Assembly (NCBI RefSeq): GCF_030546805.1
Contig: NZ_JAUOPC010000012.1
Location: forward strand, 124,001 to 188,000
DNA from: Cyclobacterium sp. 1_MG-2023
GTDB lineage: Bacteria > Bacteroidota > Bacteroidia > Cytophagales > Cyclobacteriaceae
DNA: 64,000 nucleotides
Direction of reading: 5' to 3'
The position numbers were made by a program, and so were the translations under genes. The notes under the pieces were generated by a model. It was not told the DNA's origin. It was given only the letters and a program-made list of their open reading frames with translations, and did no database searches. Shown here piece by piece: positions 8,651 to 18,878 of the stretch. How positions within the stretch are numbered: position 1 is the stretch's first letter; every line of letters starts with the position of its first letter.

Positions 8651-8680
8651 TTTGTGATCACCCTTTATCTCCTATTTTTG
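8651..8680 (+). promoter_or_regulatory. Bacteroidota-type promoter of sucD
   Basis: TTTG at 8651-8654 and TATTTTTG at 8673-8680 match the -33/-7 elements TTTG and TAnnTTTG known for Bacteroidota sigma factor, with an 18-base spacer (19-21 is usual). The sucD ATG lies 25 bases beyond the -7 element, giving a short leader. Pattern match only. Confidence 0.55.
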
Positions 8681-8705
8681 TAGCAAAATAATTAAAAGTA
8701 GACTT

Positions 8706-9587
8706 ATGAGCGTATTGGTAAATAAAAATTCCAAAGTAATTGTACAGGGGTTCACAGGAACTGAAGGTTCTTTTCACGCCCAACAGATGATAGAATATGG
8801 TACCAACGTTGTAGGAGGTGTAACTCCTGGAAAAGGTGGCAGTACCCATTTAGGCAAACCGGTATTCAATACGGTGGAAGATGCTGTAAAAACAAAAGGA
8901 GCAGATACGACTATAATTTTTGTACCTCCTGCTTTTGCTGCAGATGCAATCATGGAGGCGGCAGATGCTGGAATTAAAGTGATCATCGCCATTACTGAAG
9001 GAATTCCTGTTAAGGACATGATGAAAGCCAAGCCGTATGTTAAGAAAAAAGGAGCTATTTTGATAGGCCCTAACTGTCCGGGTGTAATCACTCCGGGTGA
9101 GGCAAAAGTAGGGATTATGCCGGGCTTCGTATTCAAACAAGGAAGAGTAGGTGTAGTATCCAAATCAGGAACCCTTACTTATGAAGCAGCTGATCAAATT
9201 ACAAAAGCCGGATTAGGTGTTTCTACTGCCATTGGTATTGGTGGAGACCCAATAATTGGTACATCTACTAAAGAAGCGGTACAATTGCTAATGGAAGACC
9301 CTGAAACTGATGCAATCGTTATGATTGGTGAGATTGGCGGGAATTACGAAGCAGAAGCTGCCCAATGGATCAAAGAAAATGGAAACAAAAAACCTGTAGT
9401 AGGCTTTATTGCCGGCCAAACTGCACCTCCAGGTAGAAGAATGGGACATGCCGGAGCCATTATTGGTGGAAAAGACGATACGGCCATTGCTAAAATGAGA
9501 ATCATGAAAGAAAATGGTATTTTCGTAGCAGAATCACCTGCTGAAATTGGTGAAGTAATGGCAAAAGCATTAGGTGTTGACGCCTAA
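8706..9587 (+). CDS. sucD: Succinyl-CoA synthetase alpha subunit
   Basis: 293-residue alpha subunit of succinate-CoA ligase, which interconverts succinyl-CoA and succinate with substrate-level phosphorylation in the TCA cycle. The CoA-binding Rossmann motif is [10 protein letters not shown] (residues 15-24), and the phosphorylated catalytic His is His248 in MGHAGA. Length is normal. The beta subunit gene sucC is not adjacent, as is common in this phylum. The gene stands alone, with a good promoter upstream and a strong terminator downstream. Confidence 0.97.
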   Translation: MSVLVNKNSKVIVQGFTGTEGSFHAQQMIEYGTNVVGGVTPGKGGSTHLGKPVFNTVEDAVKTKGADTTIIFVPPAFAADAIMEAADAGIKVIIAITEGIPVKDMMKAKPYVKKKGAILIGPNCPGVITPGEAKVGIMPGFVFKQGRVGVVSKSGTLTYEAADQITKAGLGVSTAIGIGGDPIIGTSTKEAVQLLMEDPETDAIVMIGEIGGNYEAEAAQWIKENGNKKPVVGFIAGQTAPPGRRMGHAGAIIGGKDDTAIAKMRIMKENGIFVAESPAEIGEVMAKALGVDA

Positions 9588-9626
9588 TTTTATATTGATT
9601 TTACAATAATATTATATCCTAACAAT

Positions 9627-9656
9627 AAAAAAGGAGATCAATTGATCTCCTTTTTT
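9627..9656 (+). terminator. Intrinsic terminator after sucD
   Basis: A perfect 30-base palindrome: an A-run, GGAGATCAATTGATCTCC, then a T-run (A6 and T6 arms around a GC-containing stem). It lies 40 bases after the sucD stop and would work on either strand. It ends the sucD transcript. Confidence 0.85.
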
Positions 9657-9947
9657 ATTTTCACTTTTATTAAGATTGCTGAGAATGTTCAACCAATAGA
9701 TAAGGCCAATTTTCAACTAAACTAAAAAAGCCTTAATTTTTATGGTTCAGATACATTGAGAAAAAAGTACTAAGCCAAAATTATAAAAGCAACTGATTTT
9801 TAGGCATTTCATTTCTCACTAAGAAATTTACAGGTCTAATTCATTTTTACAGGCCTACGTCCACCATCTATCAAAATTGTATTGGAAATATTCAATTATT
9901 TACATTAAATTTAATGCATAACCTTAAAACGAATCCAAATAAAACCT
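9657..9947. other. Spacer between sucD terminator and the DUF1592 gene
   Basis: About 290 bases without a convincing ORF, repeat or structured element. It presumably contains the promoter of the cytochrome gene starting at 9948, but no clear TAnnTTTG element was found. Confidence 0.5.
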
Positions 9948-11915
9948 ATGCCATTGATGAAATCTTGTATTTTGATGGTTTTTGCTTCACTTTATATTTT
10001 TGTGGCTGAAGCACAGGAAACTTTAGATTATAAATCTGATATCATACCGGTATTGGACAAGCACTGCTACTCCTGCCATAATACAGGCAACCCAAAAGGC
10101 GGTGTAAATCTAAAGAGATATGAAGAAGAAGGGCGGATAATAAAAGATGGGCAATTTTGGCTTAAAGTGGTTGACCAGATCAAGTCTAAAGAAATGCCCC
10201 CATCAAATAAGCCTGAATTAAATGAGAAAGATTATCATGTACTTCTCGACGGTATTAATGGCATCCTAATAAAATCTCTGGAGAAAAGGACGCCAGGAAA
10301 AGTCATCATAAGAAGATTAAGTCATCGAGAATACCATTATACCATCTTGGATTTGACCGGGGTGAATTTTGATGCAGTCAATAGGTTCCCTGCAGATGGT
10401 TCGGGCGGCGGCGGATTTGACAATCAGGGAGGCTCCTTGTTTTTCACCCCTTTGAAAATGGAACGGTACTACGATGCTGCTGAAGAAATTGTAACTAGGC
10501 TTCATGAAGACCCTAATAAGTGGTCTGAACTGGTTCCGGAAACCTATAGGCAAAATATTCTTCAACGTTTTTTAAACTGGCTTTTGCCTAAGTTCATCAG
10601 TGATTTTGAACCCATAAACTCAGCAGAAAAAGCAGCTAAAAAGGTACTGTTTCCTTTTGCGAGTAAGGCCTATAGAAGATTAATAAAAACAGAAGAAAAG
10701 GAGCTGTTCATCAAGCTTTTTTCATCAGTGTATTATGCAAATTCCGAGGAACCTGATCCGCAAAGATTCAACAGGTCTATTGCTGAAGTTTTTAAAGCCA
10801 TATTAATTTCCCCTTCCTTTCTTTATAAGATGGAAGAAGAGCCTCTAGGCCCTGAACCTATCGCTTTGGGAGACTTTGAATTGGCCACTAGGCTATCTTA
10901 TTTTTTATGGTCTAGTATGCCGGATGATGAGCTTTTCAAATTGGCCATAGAGGGTAAATTACAAGCCCCGGGAGAAATAGAAAATCAGGTTAAGAGAATG
11001 CTTAATGATCCCAAATCAAAAAGGTTTTCTGAATCTTTTGTAAGCCAATGGCTAGGCATAAACAAATTAAAAGATCCCAATGCACCTTTGGCAGATTTAG
11101 TACGATTCCCGGAATTTACCTCTTCCATTAGAGAAGCCATGTTTGAAGAAACCATTTCTTTTTTTCACCATGTGATGACAGAAAGCAAAAACTTCTTGGA
11201 TTTAATTAATAGTGATTATTCCTTCCTGAATGAGGAATTAGCAAATTACTATGGGATTGAAGGAGTCAAAGGAGATAATTTCAAGAAAGTCGCATTAACA
11301 AATAATTCCAGAGGTGGATTTTTAGGTTTGGGCAGTGTACAGGCAGTTACTTCATTGCCCACGCGCACCAGCCCCGTACTAAGAGGAAAATGGGTCTTGG
11401 AAGAAATTTTAGGCACTTCGCCCCCGCCCCCTCCACCGGATGTAGCAGAATTGCCCGATGATGAAGCTTTACACGAAGAACTTGGTTTGAAAGCCCTTTT
11501 AGAAAGACATAGGGAAGATCCGGCATGCCAGTCCTGCCATGAAAAAATGGACCCTTTGGGTCTTGGTTTGGAGAATTTTGGGGCAGATGGGAAATGGAGA
11601 GAAAGTTATGGAAGTACTCCCATTGACCCGAAAGGGGTACTCGCTTCGGGAGAAACCTTTGAAGGACCTGGAGAGCTGAAGCGATTGCTAATGAAAGAAA
11701 AGGAAAAGTTTGCCCGTAATCTTTCCAAAAAATCTTTGTCTTTTGCCATTGGGAGAGGTACAACTTTCACTGATGAAACTGCCATCCGGGAATTGTCCGC
11801 TGCATTGATAGAAAATGATTTCAATCCGGATGTATTTATTGCAGCTTTGGTTCAAAGCTATCCTTTTAGAATGAAAATTAAAGATTTTCAGAAAAAGGTG
11901 AACGAAATTGATTGA
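9948..11915 (+). CDS. DUF1587/1595/1592/1588/1585 multidomain cytochrome c protein
   Basis: 655-residue exported protein of a type abundant in Planctomycetes and found in some marine Bacteroidota. Domain order seen: signal peptide (1-22), cytochrome-like module with CYSCH (Cys40, Cys43, His44), DUF1587 (LSHREYHYTILDLTG), DUF1595 (AYRRLI), DUF1592 (ELATRLSYFLWSSMPDDEL), DUF1588 (RTSPVLRGKWVLEEILG) and DUF1585 at the C-terminus. A second heme motif, CQSCH (Cys527, Cys530, His531), lies inside DUF1588. The next gene encodes the usual DUF1552 partner. Biochemical role unknown; an oxidoreductase role in the periplasm is inferred from the hemes. Start ATG 9948 or the ATG at 9957. Confidence 0.9.
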   Translation: MPLMKSCILMVFASLYIFVAEAQETLDYKSDIIPVLDKHCYSCHNTGNPKGGVNLKRYEEEGRIIKDGQFWLKVVDQIKSKEMPPSNKPELNEKDYHVLLDGINGILIKSLEKRTPGKVIIRRLSHREYHYTILDLTGVNFDAVNRFPADGSGGGGFDNQGGSLFFTPLKMERYYDAAEEIVTRLHEDPNKWSELVPETYRQNILQRFLNWLLPKFISDFEPINSAEKAAKKVLFPFASKAYRRLIKTEEKELFIKLFSSVYYANSEEPDPQRFNRSIAEVFKAILISPSFLYKMEEEPLGPEPIALGDFELATRLSYFLWSSMPDDELFKLAIEGKLQAPGEIENQVKRMLNDPKSKRFSESFVSQWLGINKLKDPNAPLADLVRFPEFTSSIREAMFEETISFFHHVMTESKNFLDLINSDYSFLNEELANYYGIEGVKGDNFKKVALTNNSRGGFLGLGSVQAVTSLPTRTSPVLRGKWVLEEILGTSPPPPPPDVAELPDDEALHEELGLKALLERHREDPACQSCHEKMDPLGLGLENFGADGKWRESYGSTPIDPKGVLASGETFEGPGELKRLLMKEKEKFARNLSKKSLSFAIGRGTTFTDETAIRELSAALIENDFNPDVFIAALVQSYPFRMKIKDFQKKVNEID

Positions 11916-12081
11916 TGATACTAAAATAAAATTTACTAAAAGTTTTAATCAACTTGCTTAGTTAGGTTATTTTATATATAATATACTGAATAACAATATT
12001 TTCACAGTAAGGCCTGCTTTAAATTAGCTCGGTGTTAAATATTATTTTCAAGCATTATTTTGCTATAAATATTACGATGAT

Positions 12082-13467
12082 ATGAATAAGAAGTGGCAAA
12101 TATCTAGAAGGAAATTATTGAAAGGTGTGGGAGCAGCTATAGCCTTACCCTTTATGGAAGCCATGGCTTCTCCTTTGGGTTTAAGGAGTTATAGCAATGA
12201 TGGTTTTCCGGTACGGTCCACATTTATGTTTATGCCCAATGGGGTACATCCGGGTAGATGGACGCCTGAAGGTTCCGGAAAAGATTATATCCTTTCTCCT
12301 ACTTTAGCTCCATTGTCCCATTTGAAAGATGATATTTTGGTACTAGGGCAATTGATGAACAAACATTCTATTTTTCAAGGTGCCGATGGACACTATGCCA
12401 AAACGGCTAACCTCCTCACTTGCCTCCCCATACAAAAGACTGCCGGAGACAATATCAATAGTGGTGGGATTTCGATCGATCAATTAATAGCCAACCACCA
12501 TAAAAATGAAACCCTTTTCCCATCTCTGGAATATGGCTTGGATAGAATACAAACAGGAGTAGACATTAATGTAGGCTTTACCAGACTTTATGCAAGTAGC
12601 ATCTCTTGGAAAAATGCCATGACCCCGCTTTCCAAGGAAATTGATCCAAGAATGGCTTTTGACAGGTTGTTTAGAACTTTTATACCGGGAAATAACAAAC
12701 ATGAAAATCCATATAAAAGCAGTATTCTTGATGCCGTTTTAGCGGATGCCAAATCACTTAAAAATAATTTGGGAAGGTCTGATCAAGATAAATTGGAAGA
12801 ATATTTGGAATCTATCCGGTCTATAGAAAAGAGAATCAATAACCAAGACAGTTTAAAGGATTTTGCCAGCAATATCACTCCTGATATTAAACGTGAATTA
12901 ATCAGGGTTAACCAAGATATTGAAGAGTATGCAGAAGTACACAGCGGTGTAAATGTAACCGAGAAAACCAGGCTAATGTTCGATATTATAGCATTGGCCA
13001 TGTGGAGTGATGCCAGCAGAGTAGCTACTTTTATGTTTGGAAACTCTGTAAGCAATAGAAATTTTTCATTCTTGGAAGGAGTGAATGGAGCCCATCACTC
13101 GATCTCCCACCACATGAATCATCCTGGAAAAATGGAACAGTATGACCGCATTACCAAATGGCATCTTGAACAATACGCCTACTTTTTAGACAAATTAAAG
13201 TCAATCAAGGAAGGGAATGGTACCCTACTAGATAATTCCCTGGTCATGTTTGCTTCCGGCCTAAGGGATGGCAACAGACATTCCCCTAGAGACCTTCCAA
13301 TTATTGTTGGAGGACATGGGGGAAATAAAATAAAATCCGGACAAAACCTTATTTATCAGGAAAACACTCCATTAGCTAACCTCTATACCTCATGGATGCA
13401 AGCTGTAGGTATGAATGAAACAAAATTTGCAGACAGCACAGGCAACTTAGAAGGCATCTTGGCCTAA
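12082..13467 (+). CDS. Tat-exported DUF1552 protein
   Basis: 461-residue protein that begins with a twin-arginine signal (ISRRKLLKGVGAAIALPF) and belongs to DUF1552, the standard genomic partner of DUF1592/DUF1588 cytochromes. Tat export implies folding or cofactor loading in the cytoplasm. The family resembles DUF1501/sulfatase-like alkaline phosphatase folds, for example the conserved segments LTCLPIQKT and MFASGLRDGN with GGHGGN near the C-terminus. No substrate is known. It lies 166 bases after the DUF1592 gene on the same strand; the gap is AT-rich and may have its own promoter. Confidence 0.9.
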   Translation: MNKKWQISRRKLLKGVGAAIALPFMEAMASPLGLRSYSNDGFPVRSTFMFMPNGVHPGRWTPEGSGKDYILSPTLAPLSHLKDDILVLGQLMNKHSIFQGADGHYAKTANLLTCLPIQKTAGDNINSGGISIDQLIANHHKNETLFPSLEYGLDRIQTGVDINVGFTRLYASSISWKNAMTPLSKEIDPRMAFDRLFRTFIPGNNKHENPYKSSILDAVLADAKSLKNNLGRSDQDKLEEYLESIRSIEKRINNQDSLKDFASNITPDIKRELIRVNQDIEEYAEVHSGVNVTEKTRLMFDIIALAMWSDASRVATFMFGNSVSNRNFSFLEGVNGAHHSISHHMNHPGKMEQYDRITKWHLEQYAYFLDKLKSIKEGNGTLLDNSLVMFASGLRDGNRHSPRDLPIIVGGHGGNKIKSGQNLIYQENTPLANLYTSWMQAVGMNETKFADSTGNLEGILA

Positions 13468-13530
13468 ACTCTTAACCTATTAAAAACACGCATCATAACA
13501 GGCACTAGAAGTCTGCTATACAGGAATCAT

Positions 13531-15030
13531 ATGGACAACAAAGAATTGCCCTCATCCACTAAAATGTGGACACAATTAGCTGGTAAACGAATAATAATAC
13601 CATCAATTTTAATCTTATCTTACCTATTTATGCTGTTGGAACCTTTTAATTTTGACCAGCAAAACGACTGGTTTGTTTTATTAGGTAGGTTTCATCCACT
13701 TGTACTCCACTTTCCTATCGTATTGATCCTTGTTACCACAGGCTTTTTATTGATGGGATTCTTTAACCCTAATTTTAATAAGCCAATAATCATTCGTTCC
13801 CTGCTATGGACTTCCGTGTTTTTCTCATTTGTTTCCATTCTCGCCGGCTATTTGCTTTATATTTCGGAGTCCTATTCAGGCAATTTAGTGAGCAATCATC
13901 TCAATGGAGCTTTGTCCACAGGGATTTCTATCACACTGTGCCTAATCATCTACGAATTGAATTTTCAAAAGAAAATGAAAACAGGTTTTGTTTTTTATTT
14001 CTTTTTGATATTTGCAAATTTTTCCTTGGCCTATACGAGTCATATGGGAGGTTCATTGACCCATGGGGAAGATTTTTTAACCGCTCCAATCGATGCCCTT
14101 TTGCCTGCAAAAAAGGTTGATAAGGCTCCTGAGGACATGCTCCTATACGAAGACATGGTCGCAACCATTTTCGAAACAAAATGCGTTTCCTGCCATAATG
14201 AAAACAAATCAAAGGGAGACCTGCTTCTCAATAGTTATGATGAAGTTTTTGCAAATGGTAAAAGCAAAAAGCAAGCAGTAATCCCCGGGGACACTTCAAA
14301 CAGTGAATTGATGGTGAGGGTTTTGCTTGCGGAAGACCACGATGAAAGGATGCCACCCGAGGGTAAACCGGGCTTAACTGACAATGAAATCAGCCTACTT
14401 TCCTATTGGATAAGCAGTGGGGCCTCAGATACTTTAACCTATGGTGACATTGATAATGAAAAGGTTTTGACAGAAATAGAAGCCTTAATGCCTGATATCC
14501 AGCAAGCACAATATAAGATAATAAAGGAAAAAGAGGCATTTGAAGCCGCTCTACAAGAACTTAGACTAATAGGAGATTCAATGGGAGTTGATATTTCAGC
14601 GGATGAACGCTCAAATGGAAAGTTTTTCGGGTTAAAAATGAGGTTCCCTCCGGCCCACGTCGGTAATGAAGAAATCAAAGCCTTTTCACCTTACTTCCCC
14701 TACTTTTCTCGGATTTCTTTAGCTTCTTCCAATATTGATGATGATGCATTGTTTCTTATAGGGAAAATGCCTCAACTCCGCAGGTTAATCTTACAAAAAA
14801 CAAACATTAAGGGGGAAGGGCTTCCTTATTTAAAGAACCTTGAAAACCTTGAAGAACTGAATTTATCATTTACCCCTTTGGACGAAGGCAATTTGCTTCA
14901 CCTTATAGGTTTTAAAAACCTACGAAAAGTTTACCTCTTTGGAACACCGGTAAAACCGGAAGTAATTTCAGCCCTACAAAAGCATAAACCTGAATTAGAA
15001 ATAATTTTGGAAGAAGGACCATTTTATTAA
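13531..15030 (+). CDS. Membrane protein with DUF2231-like region, cytochrome module and LRR tail
   Basis: 499-residue protein. About four to five membrane segments occupy residues 20-160 (DUF2231-like, with FHPLVLHFPIVLIL), followed by a planctomycete-type cytochrome module with CVSCH (Cys218, Cys221, His222), RMPPEGKPGL, and a C-terminal leucine-rich repeat region (about 390-490, LEELNLSFTPLDE). It may anchor or receive electrons from the two preceding proteins, with which it shares strand and close spacing (63 bases). The fusion of membrane anchor, heme module and LRR is typical of such loci. Function not established. A terminator overlaps the stop codon. Confidence 0.85.
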   Translation: MDNKELPSSTKMWTQLAGKRIIIPSILILSYLFMLLEPFNFDQQNDWFVLLGRFHPLVLHFPIVLILVTTGFLLMGFFNPNFNKPIIIRSLLWTSVFFSFVSILAGYLLYISESYSGNLVSNHLNGALSTGISITLCLIIYELNFQKKMKTGFVFYFFLIFANFSLAYTSHMGGSLTHGEDFLTAPIDALLPAKKVDKAPEDMLLYEDMVATIFETKCVSCHNENKSKGDLLLNSYDEVFANGKSKKQAVIPGDTSNSELMVRVLLAEDHDERMPPEGKPGLTDNEISLLSYWISSGASDTLTYGDIDNEKVLTEIEALMPDIQQAQYKIIKEKEAFEAALQELRLIGDSMGVDISADERSNGKFFGLKMRFPPAHVGNEEIKAFSPYFPYFSRISLASSNIDDDALFLIGKMPQLRRLILQKTNIKGEGLPYLKNLENLEELNLSFTPLDEGNLLHLIGFKNLRKVYLFGTPVKPEVISALQKHKPELEIILEEGPFY

Positions 15031-15042
15031 TGGTCTTTTTTT
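15017..15042 (+). terminator. Intrinsic terminator overlapping stop of the DUF2231-like gene
   Basis: GACCATT (15017-15023), five-base loop, AATGGTC (15029-15035), then seven T. The hairpin includes the stop codon at 15028-15030, so it marks a precise end of the DUF1592-DUF1552-DUF2231 transcript. Confidence 0.8.
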
Positions 15043-15095
15043 ATATAATTAGGTATTATTGTCATTAAATACTTTTAAAATTTAAGTTTCATACA

Positions 15096-16556
15096 ATGAA
15101 GATCCACAAAGCATTACACCTGGTATTCTTAATTGGCATTAGCCTTTTTAGTTTCACCCATTGCCAATCCCAAGTAAGCTCTGAAAACCAAGTCGAAGTA
15201 GAAGATAAAGTTAAAGGTATAGACCTTTTAAAGGCCTATATCGAGGAAGATTTGGATGTATATAACTATGAGTTGGCTTTTGAGTCCAAAGGAGAAGATT
15301 ATTCTTATTATGTTCTCAAAGTCATCTCTCAAAATTGGTTAACTGAAAATGAAGTTAATGAAACCAAATGGTGGCATTGGGTTTCATTTGTTGTTCCCAA
15401 TGAGCTTAAACACAACACCTCTCTATTAATCATTTCAGGAGGCAGCAAAAATACAACCTTACCGGAAAAACCTGATGACATGATTCTCCAAGCAGCGCTA
15501 GCAACAGGGTCTACTGCAATAAAAGTTCATAACATTCCTTTTCAGCCTGTAGAATTTGTGGGGGATACCCTCGGGCTAAGGACAGAAGACGCCATCATAG
15601 CTTATGGCTGGAGAGAGTTTATGGAACGAGGCGCTAAGGATGAAGATGCCATTTGGTTGGCTAGATTCCCTATGACCAAAGCTGTTGTTTCAGCCATGGA
15701 TGCAGTGGTGGATTATTCTAAAACCAATTTGGATTTGACCCTAGATAAATATGTGGTAGCCGGGGCCTCAAAAAGAGGCTGGACTACTTGGACTACTGCA
15801 GCCGTAGATGATCGGGTAATTGGAATGGTCCCTATTGTAATTGACATGCTCAATTTAACACCTTCTTTCAAGCACCATTGGCAAACCTATGGTTTCTGGG
15901 CACCGGCGGTGAATGACTATAAACATGAGAAAATATTTGATTGGATGGACAGTAAAGAATTTGAACGTCTAATTGAAATCGTAGAACCGTACCAGTTTTT
16001 GGAAGAATACAAAGACATTCCAAAATTACTTATCAATGGTTCAGGTGATCAATTTTTTCTACCGGACAGCTGGAGGTATTATTGGAATGATCTTCCCGGA
16101 GAAAGCCATGTTGCTTATATTCCCAATGCTGGTCATGGACTTAAAAATTCCGATGCTCCACAGATTCTTTTAAGTTTTTATTCGCAAATTATAAATAATG
16201 TAAAGCGACCTTCCTATAGCTGGGAGGTAAAAGAAGATGCCATAAAAATCAAAACAGACATCAACAATCCTCCTGTTGCAATAAAATTGTGGACTGCTAC
16301 AAATGAATCCACCAGAGATTTTAGGATTGATGCGTTAGGCCCAAAATGGAATGCTACGAATATCCCTTTTGAAGCGGATGGTGAATACTCTATTCCAATC
16401 GAGGCTCCTTCCAAAGGCTGGACCGGTCATTTTGTTGAACTTACCTATGCAGGTCAGGCTCCTCTAAAATTCACGACAGGGATAAAAGTCCTTCCTGAAA
16501 CATATGATCACGATTTATATGTACCAAAAGAAAGAAAAGGTACTCCATTAAATTAA
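15096..16556 (+). CDS. PhoPQ-activated pathogenicity-related (PqaA-like) hydrolase lipoprotein
   Basis: 486-residue lipoprotein (signal to Cys23, FTHCQS) of the PqaA_like family, an alpha/beta-hydrolase group named from Salmonella. A catalytic triad can be proposed: nucleophile Ser in GASKRG, Asp in INGSGDQFF and His in PNAGHGL, in the usual order. A C-terminal beta domain follows (about 370-486). The substrate is not known for the family. It sits alone between a terminator and the convergent PQQ dehydrogenase; the two stops are only four bases apart. Confidence 0.88.
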   Translation: MKIHKALHLVFLIGISLFSFTHCQSQVSSENQVEVEDKVKGIDLLKAYIEEDLDVYNYELAFESKGEDYSYYVLKVISQNWLTENEVNETKWWHWVSFVVPNELKHNTSLLIISGGSKNTTLPEKPDDMILQAALATGSTAIKVHNIPFQPVEFVGDTLGLRTEDAIIAYGWREFMERGAKDEDAIWLARFPMTKAVVSAMDAVVDYSKTNLDLTLDKYVVAGASKRGWTTWTTAAVDDRVIGMVPIVIDMLNLTPSFKHHWQTYGFWAPAVNDYKHEKIFDWMDSKEFERLIEIVEPYQFLEEYKDIPKLLINGSGDQFFLPDSWRYYWNDLPGESHVAYIPNAGHGLKNSDAPQILLSFYSQIINNVKRPSYSWEVKEDAIKIKTDINNPPVAIKLWTATNESTRDFRIDALGPKWNATNIPFEADGEYSIPIEAPSKGWTGHFVELTYAGQAPLKFTTGIKVLPETYDHDLYVPKERKGTPLN

Positions 16557-16560
16557 TTCA

Positions 16561-18678
16561 CTAATTTAGAGCAAAAGCTATGTAGTAATCCCCGGAAGGA
16601 GTGCCCATTTTCCCTCCTCCTGCGGCGATTACTACATATTGTTTCCCTGCAACAGAATAAACCGAAGGAGTGGCGTAACCCCCTACCGGCAATTTATATT
16701 TCCAGAGTTCTTTCCCAGAATCTTTATCAAATGCCCTAAAGTATTCATCCTTTGAAGCAGCAATAAATACCAAACCACCTGCTGTTACAACCGGACCTCC
16801 ATAATTCTCCGTTCCTGTTTGCGGAATTCCCCTTTCCGTAAGTTCAATAAACTCTCCCAATGGAACTGACCATTCAATTTCACCTTTATTTAAATTGATA
16901 GCATTGAGCGTACCCCAAGGTGGTTTTATTGCCGGGTACCCTTCTTGATCAAAAAACCTATTGTAGCCTGTAGTCGTGTAAGGAAATACATTAACATCTG
17001 CTGTTTCCGCGGAATTTTGAAAATCTTCCGGGTGCTCGGTACTGAACAAATAGTCAATTATTTGCTCCCTTACTTCTTGGGATAATTGCTTAAATGCAGG
17101 CATTCTTCCTTTTCCATTTTTTATCATTTCCCCAACATCTGCTCTATCCAACCTCTTATCCAGTTCTAAAAGTGAAGGATAAGCCCCGGTTCCATCTCCT
17201 TCTTTATCCGGGCCATGACACATTGCACAATTGGTAAGGTAAGCTACATTTCCCAATGAGCGTTTCCCAGCAGCCGTGGGAACCATGGTTAAAATCCAAG
17301 GCATCTCGTTGGCATTTACATACAATAAGCCTGATTCTTCATCATAAGCAGCTCCTCCCCATTCTGCACCTCCGTCAAATCCCGGCAGTATTACAGTTCC
17401 TTCTATGCTTGGAGGCATAAAGTAGGCCCCATAATTTAAATGCTTAATTTTCTCTTGGACAAAAGTTCTGGCTTCAGGAGAAATATTGGTGATTTCTTCT
17501 TCGGTAAATAGTTGTCTGGAAAAGGGCGGCGGAGAGGTAGGTAGAGGCTGACTTGGCCAAGCTTCTTCACCCATTAAGTTTGATGCAGGGGCTTCTATTT
17601 CCTCGATAGGGAAAAGTGGAGTACCATCTGATCGATCAAAAACAAAAACCCTTCCTGACTTGGTAATTTGCGCAACTGCAGCAATACTACTGTCTCCCCT
17701 TTTGATTTGAACCAGATTGGGAGGAGCAGGCAAATCCCTATCCCAAAGGTCATGTCTGATGGTTTGATAATGCCAAATACGTTTTCCTGTAGATGCATTC
17801 AATGCCAGTAAAGAATTTGCAAACAGGTTTTCTCCCAAACGGTGGCCACCCCAAAAATCAAAAGCTGCTGAACCTGTCGGAATGTATACAATTCCCGTAT
17901 TTTCATCCAAGGTCATTCCTGCCCAGCTATTGGCTCCACCTCTATTTTTGTAGGCATCTTTAGGCCAGGTGTCGTAACCATATTCTCCCGGCTTTGGGAT
18001 AGTATGAAAAATCCATTCCACTTTACCGGACAACACATTATAGGCGCGAATATAACCAGGGGCAGCACCTGTACTCTCAGAAACTCTGGTGCCTACGATC
18101 AACTTGTCCTCATAAATAACTCCGGGGGTAGAAGAACCAACGTAATAGTCCTGTGCCCAGTCCCCCAATCCTTCCTTTAATGAAACCTTACCCTTCTGAC
18201 CGAATCCATCAACAAGCTTACCCGTTTTGGCATCCAATGCCAAAAGAAAGGAACCTGCAGAATAAAACAATCTTGATTCAGTGTCTGATTCCCAATAAAC
18301 TAAGCCTCTATTTACACTAACACCAATTTTAAAATCTTTATGAGGGTCATATTCCCATATTTTTTTACCGGTAGCAGCATCTAAGGCGAAGGCTTTTAAA
18401 TCCGGACCGGTTCCATAGAGCACTCCATCAATAATCAGGGGGTTACATTGGATTTGACTTTTACCTTTATCTGAATGCCCTCCTGTTCGAAATTGCCAAG
18501 CAGGAATTAAGCGGTTGACATTGCGTTTATTAATTTGTTCCAAAGAAGAATATTGCGAACTACCCTTACTCCCAAGATAGGCCGGCCAATTTTCATCGAC
18601 TTCCGGATCAGAAGCTCTTTCAGTGTTACAAGCAAATAAAATGGCTAAAACCATTAAAGAGCAAATATATTTACGCAT
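16561..18678 (-). CDS. PQQ-dependent dehydrogenase with internal cytochrome c domain
   Basis: 705-residue lipoprotein (start ATG 18678, signal to Cys17; an in-frame ATG at 18693 adds five residues). It is a quinoprotein propeller related to glucose/alcohol dehydrogenases: WPAYLGSKGSSQYSSLEQIN at the N-terminus, repeated propeller blades with LLALDAKTGK-type motifs, and GGAEWGGAAYDEESGLLY. A cytochrome c module with CAMCH (Cys484, Cys487, His488) is inserted between blades and would carry electrons from the reduced quinone. It oxidises a sugar or alcohol in the periplasm. PQQ synthesis genes are not in the window, so the cofactor may be scavenged. Confidence 0.92.
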   Translation of the reverse strand: MRKYICSLMVLAILFACNTERASDPEVDENWPAYLGSKGSSQYSSLEQINKRNVNRLIPAWQFRTGGHSDKGKSQIQCNPLIIDGVLYGTGPDLKAFALDAATGKKIWEYDPHKDFKIGVSVNRGLVYWESDTESRLFYSAGSFLLALDAKTGKLVDGFGQKGKVSLKEGLGDWAQDYYVGSSTPGVIYEDKLIVGTRVSESTGAAPGYIRAYNVLSGKVEWIFHTIPKPGEYGYDTWPKDAYKNRGGANSWAGMTLDENTGIVYIPTGSAAFDFWGGHRLGENLFANSLLALNASTGKRIWHYQTIRHDLWDRDLPAPPNLVQIKRGDSSIAAVAQITKSGRVFVFDRSDGTPLFPIEEIEAPASNLMGEEAWPSQPLPTSPPPFSRQLFTEEEITNISPEARTFVQEKIKHLNYGAYFMPPSIEGTVILPGFDGGAEWGGAAYDEESGLLYVNANEMPWILTMVPTAAGKRSLGNVAYLTNCAMCHGPDKEGDGTGAYPSLLELDKRLDRADVGEMIKNGKGRMPAFKQLSQEVREQIIDYLFSTEHPEDFQNSAETADVNVFPYTTTGYNRFFDQEGYPAIKPPWGTLNAINLNKGEIEWSVPLGEFIELTERGIPQTGTENYGGPVVTAGGLVFIAASKDEYFRAFDKDSGKELWKYKLPVGGYATPSVYSVAGKQYVVIAAGGGKMGTPSGDYYIAFALN

Positions 18679-18878
18679 TCTTACCTTAAGCATCCATTTA
18701 TAGTTATGATTCTCAACAAATATATCATTTTTGTTGGAAGCAAAAAGATTATATTTGCCATGAGCTCTATGTAAGGGGTTGGCAAGATAATTGACAAGAA
18801 AGCTTAAGCAGGCATATAATTATAGCTTACTTACCAATCTCTACCTAATAAATGGTTACAATTTAATAAGTCATCTTT

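Noticed and set aside
8774-9163. Antisense ORF of 129 codons inside sucD
   Set aside because: It lies wholly within the sucD gene on the opposite strand and has no family features; typical shadow frame.
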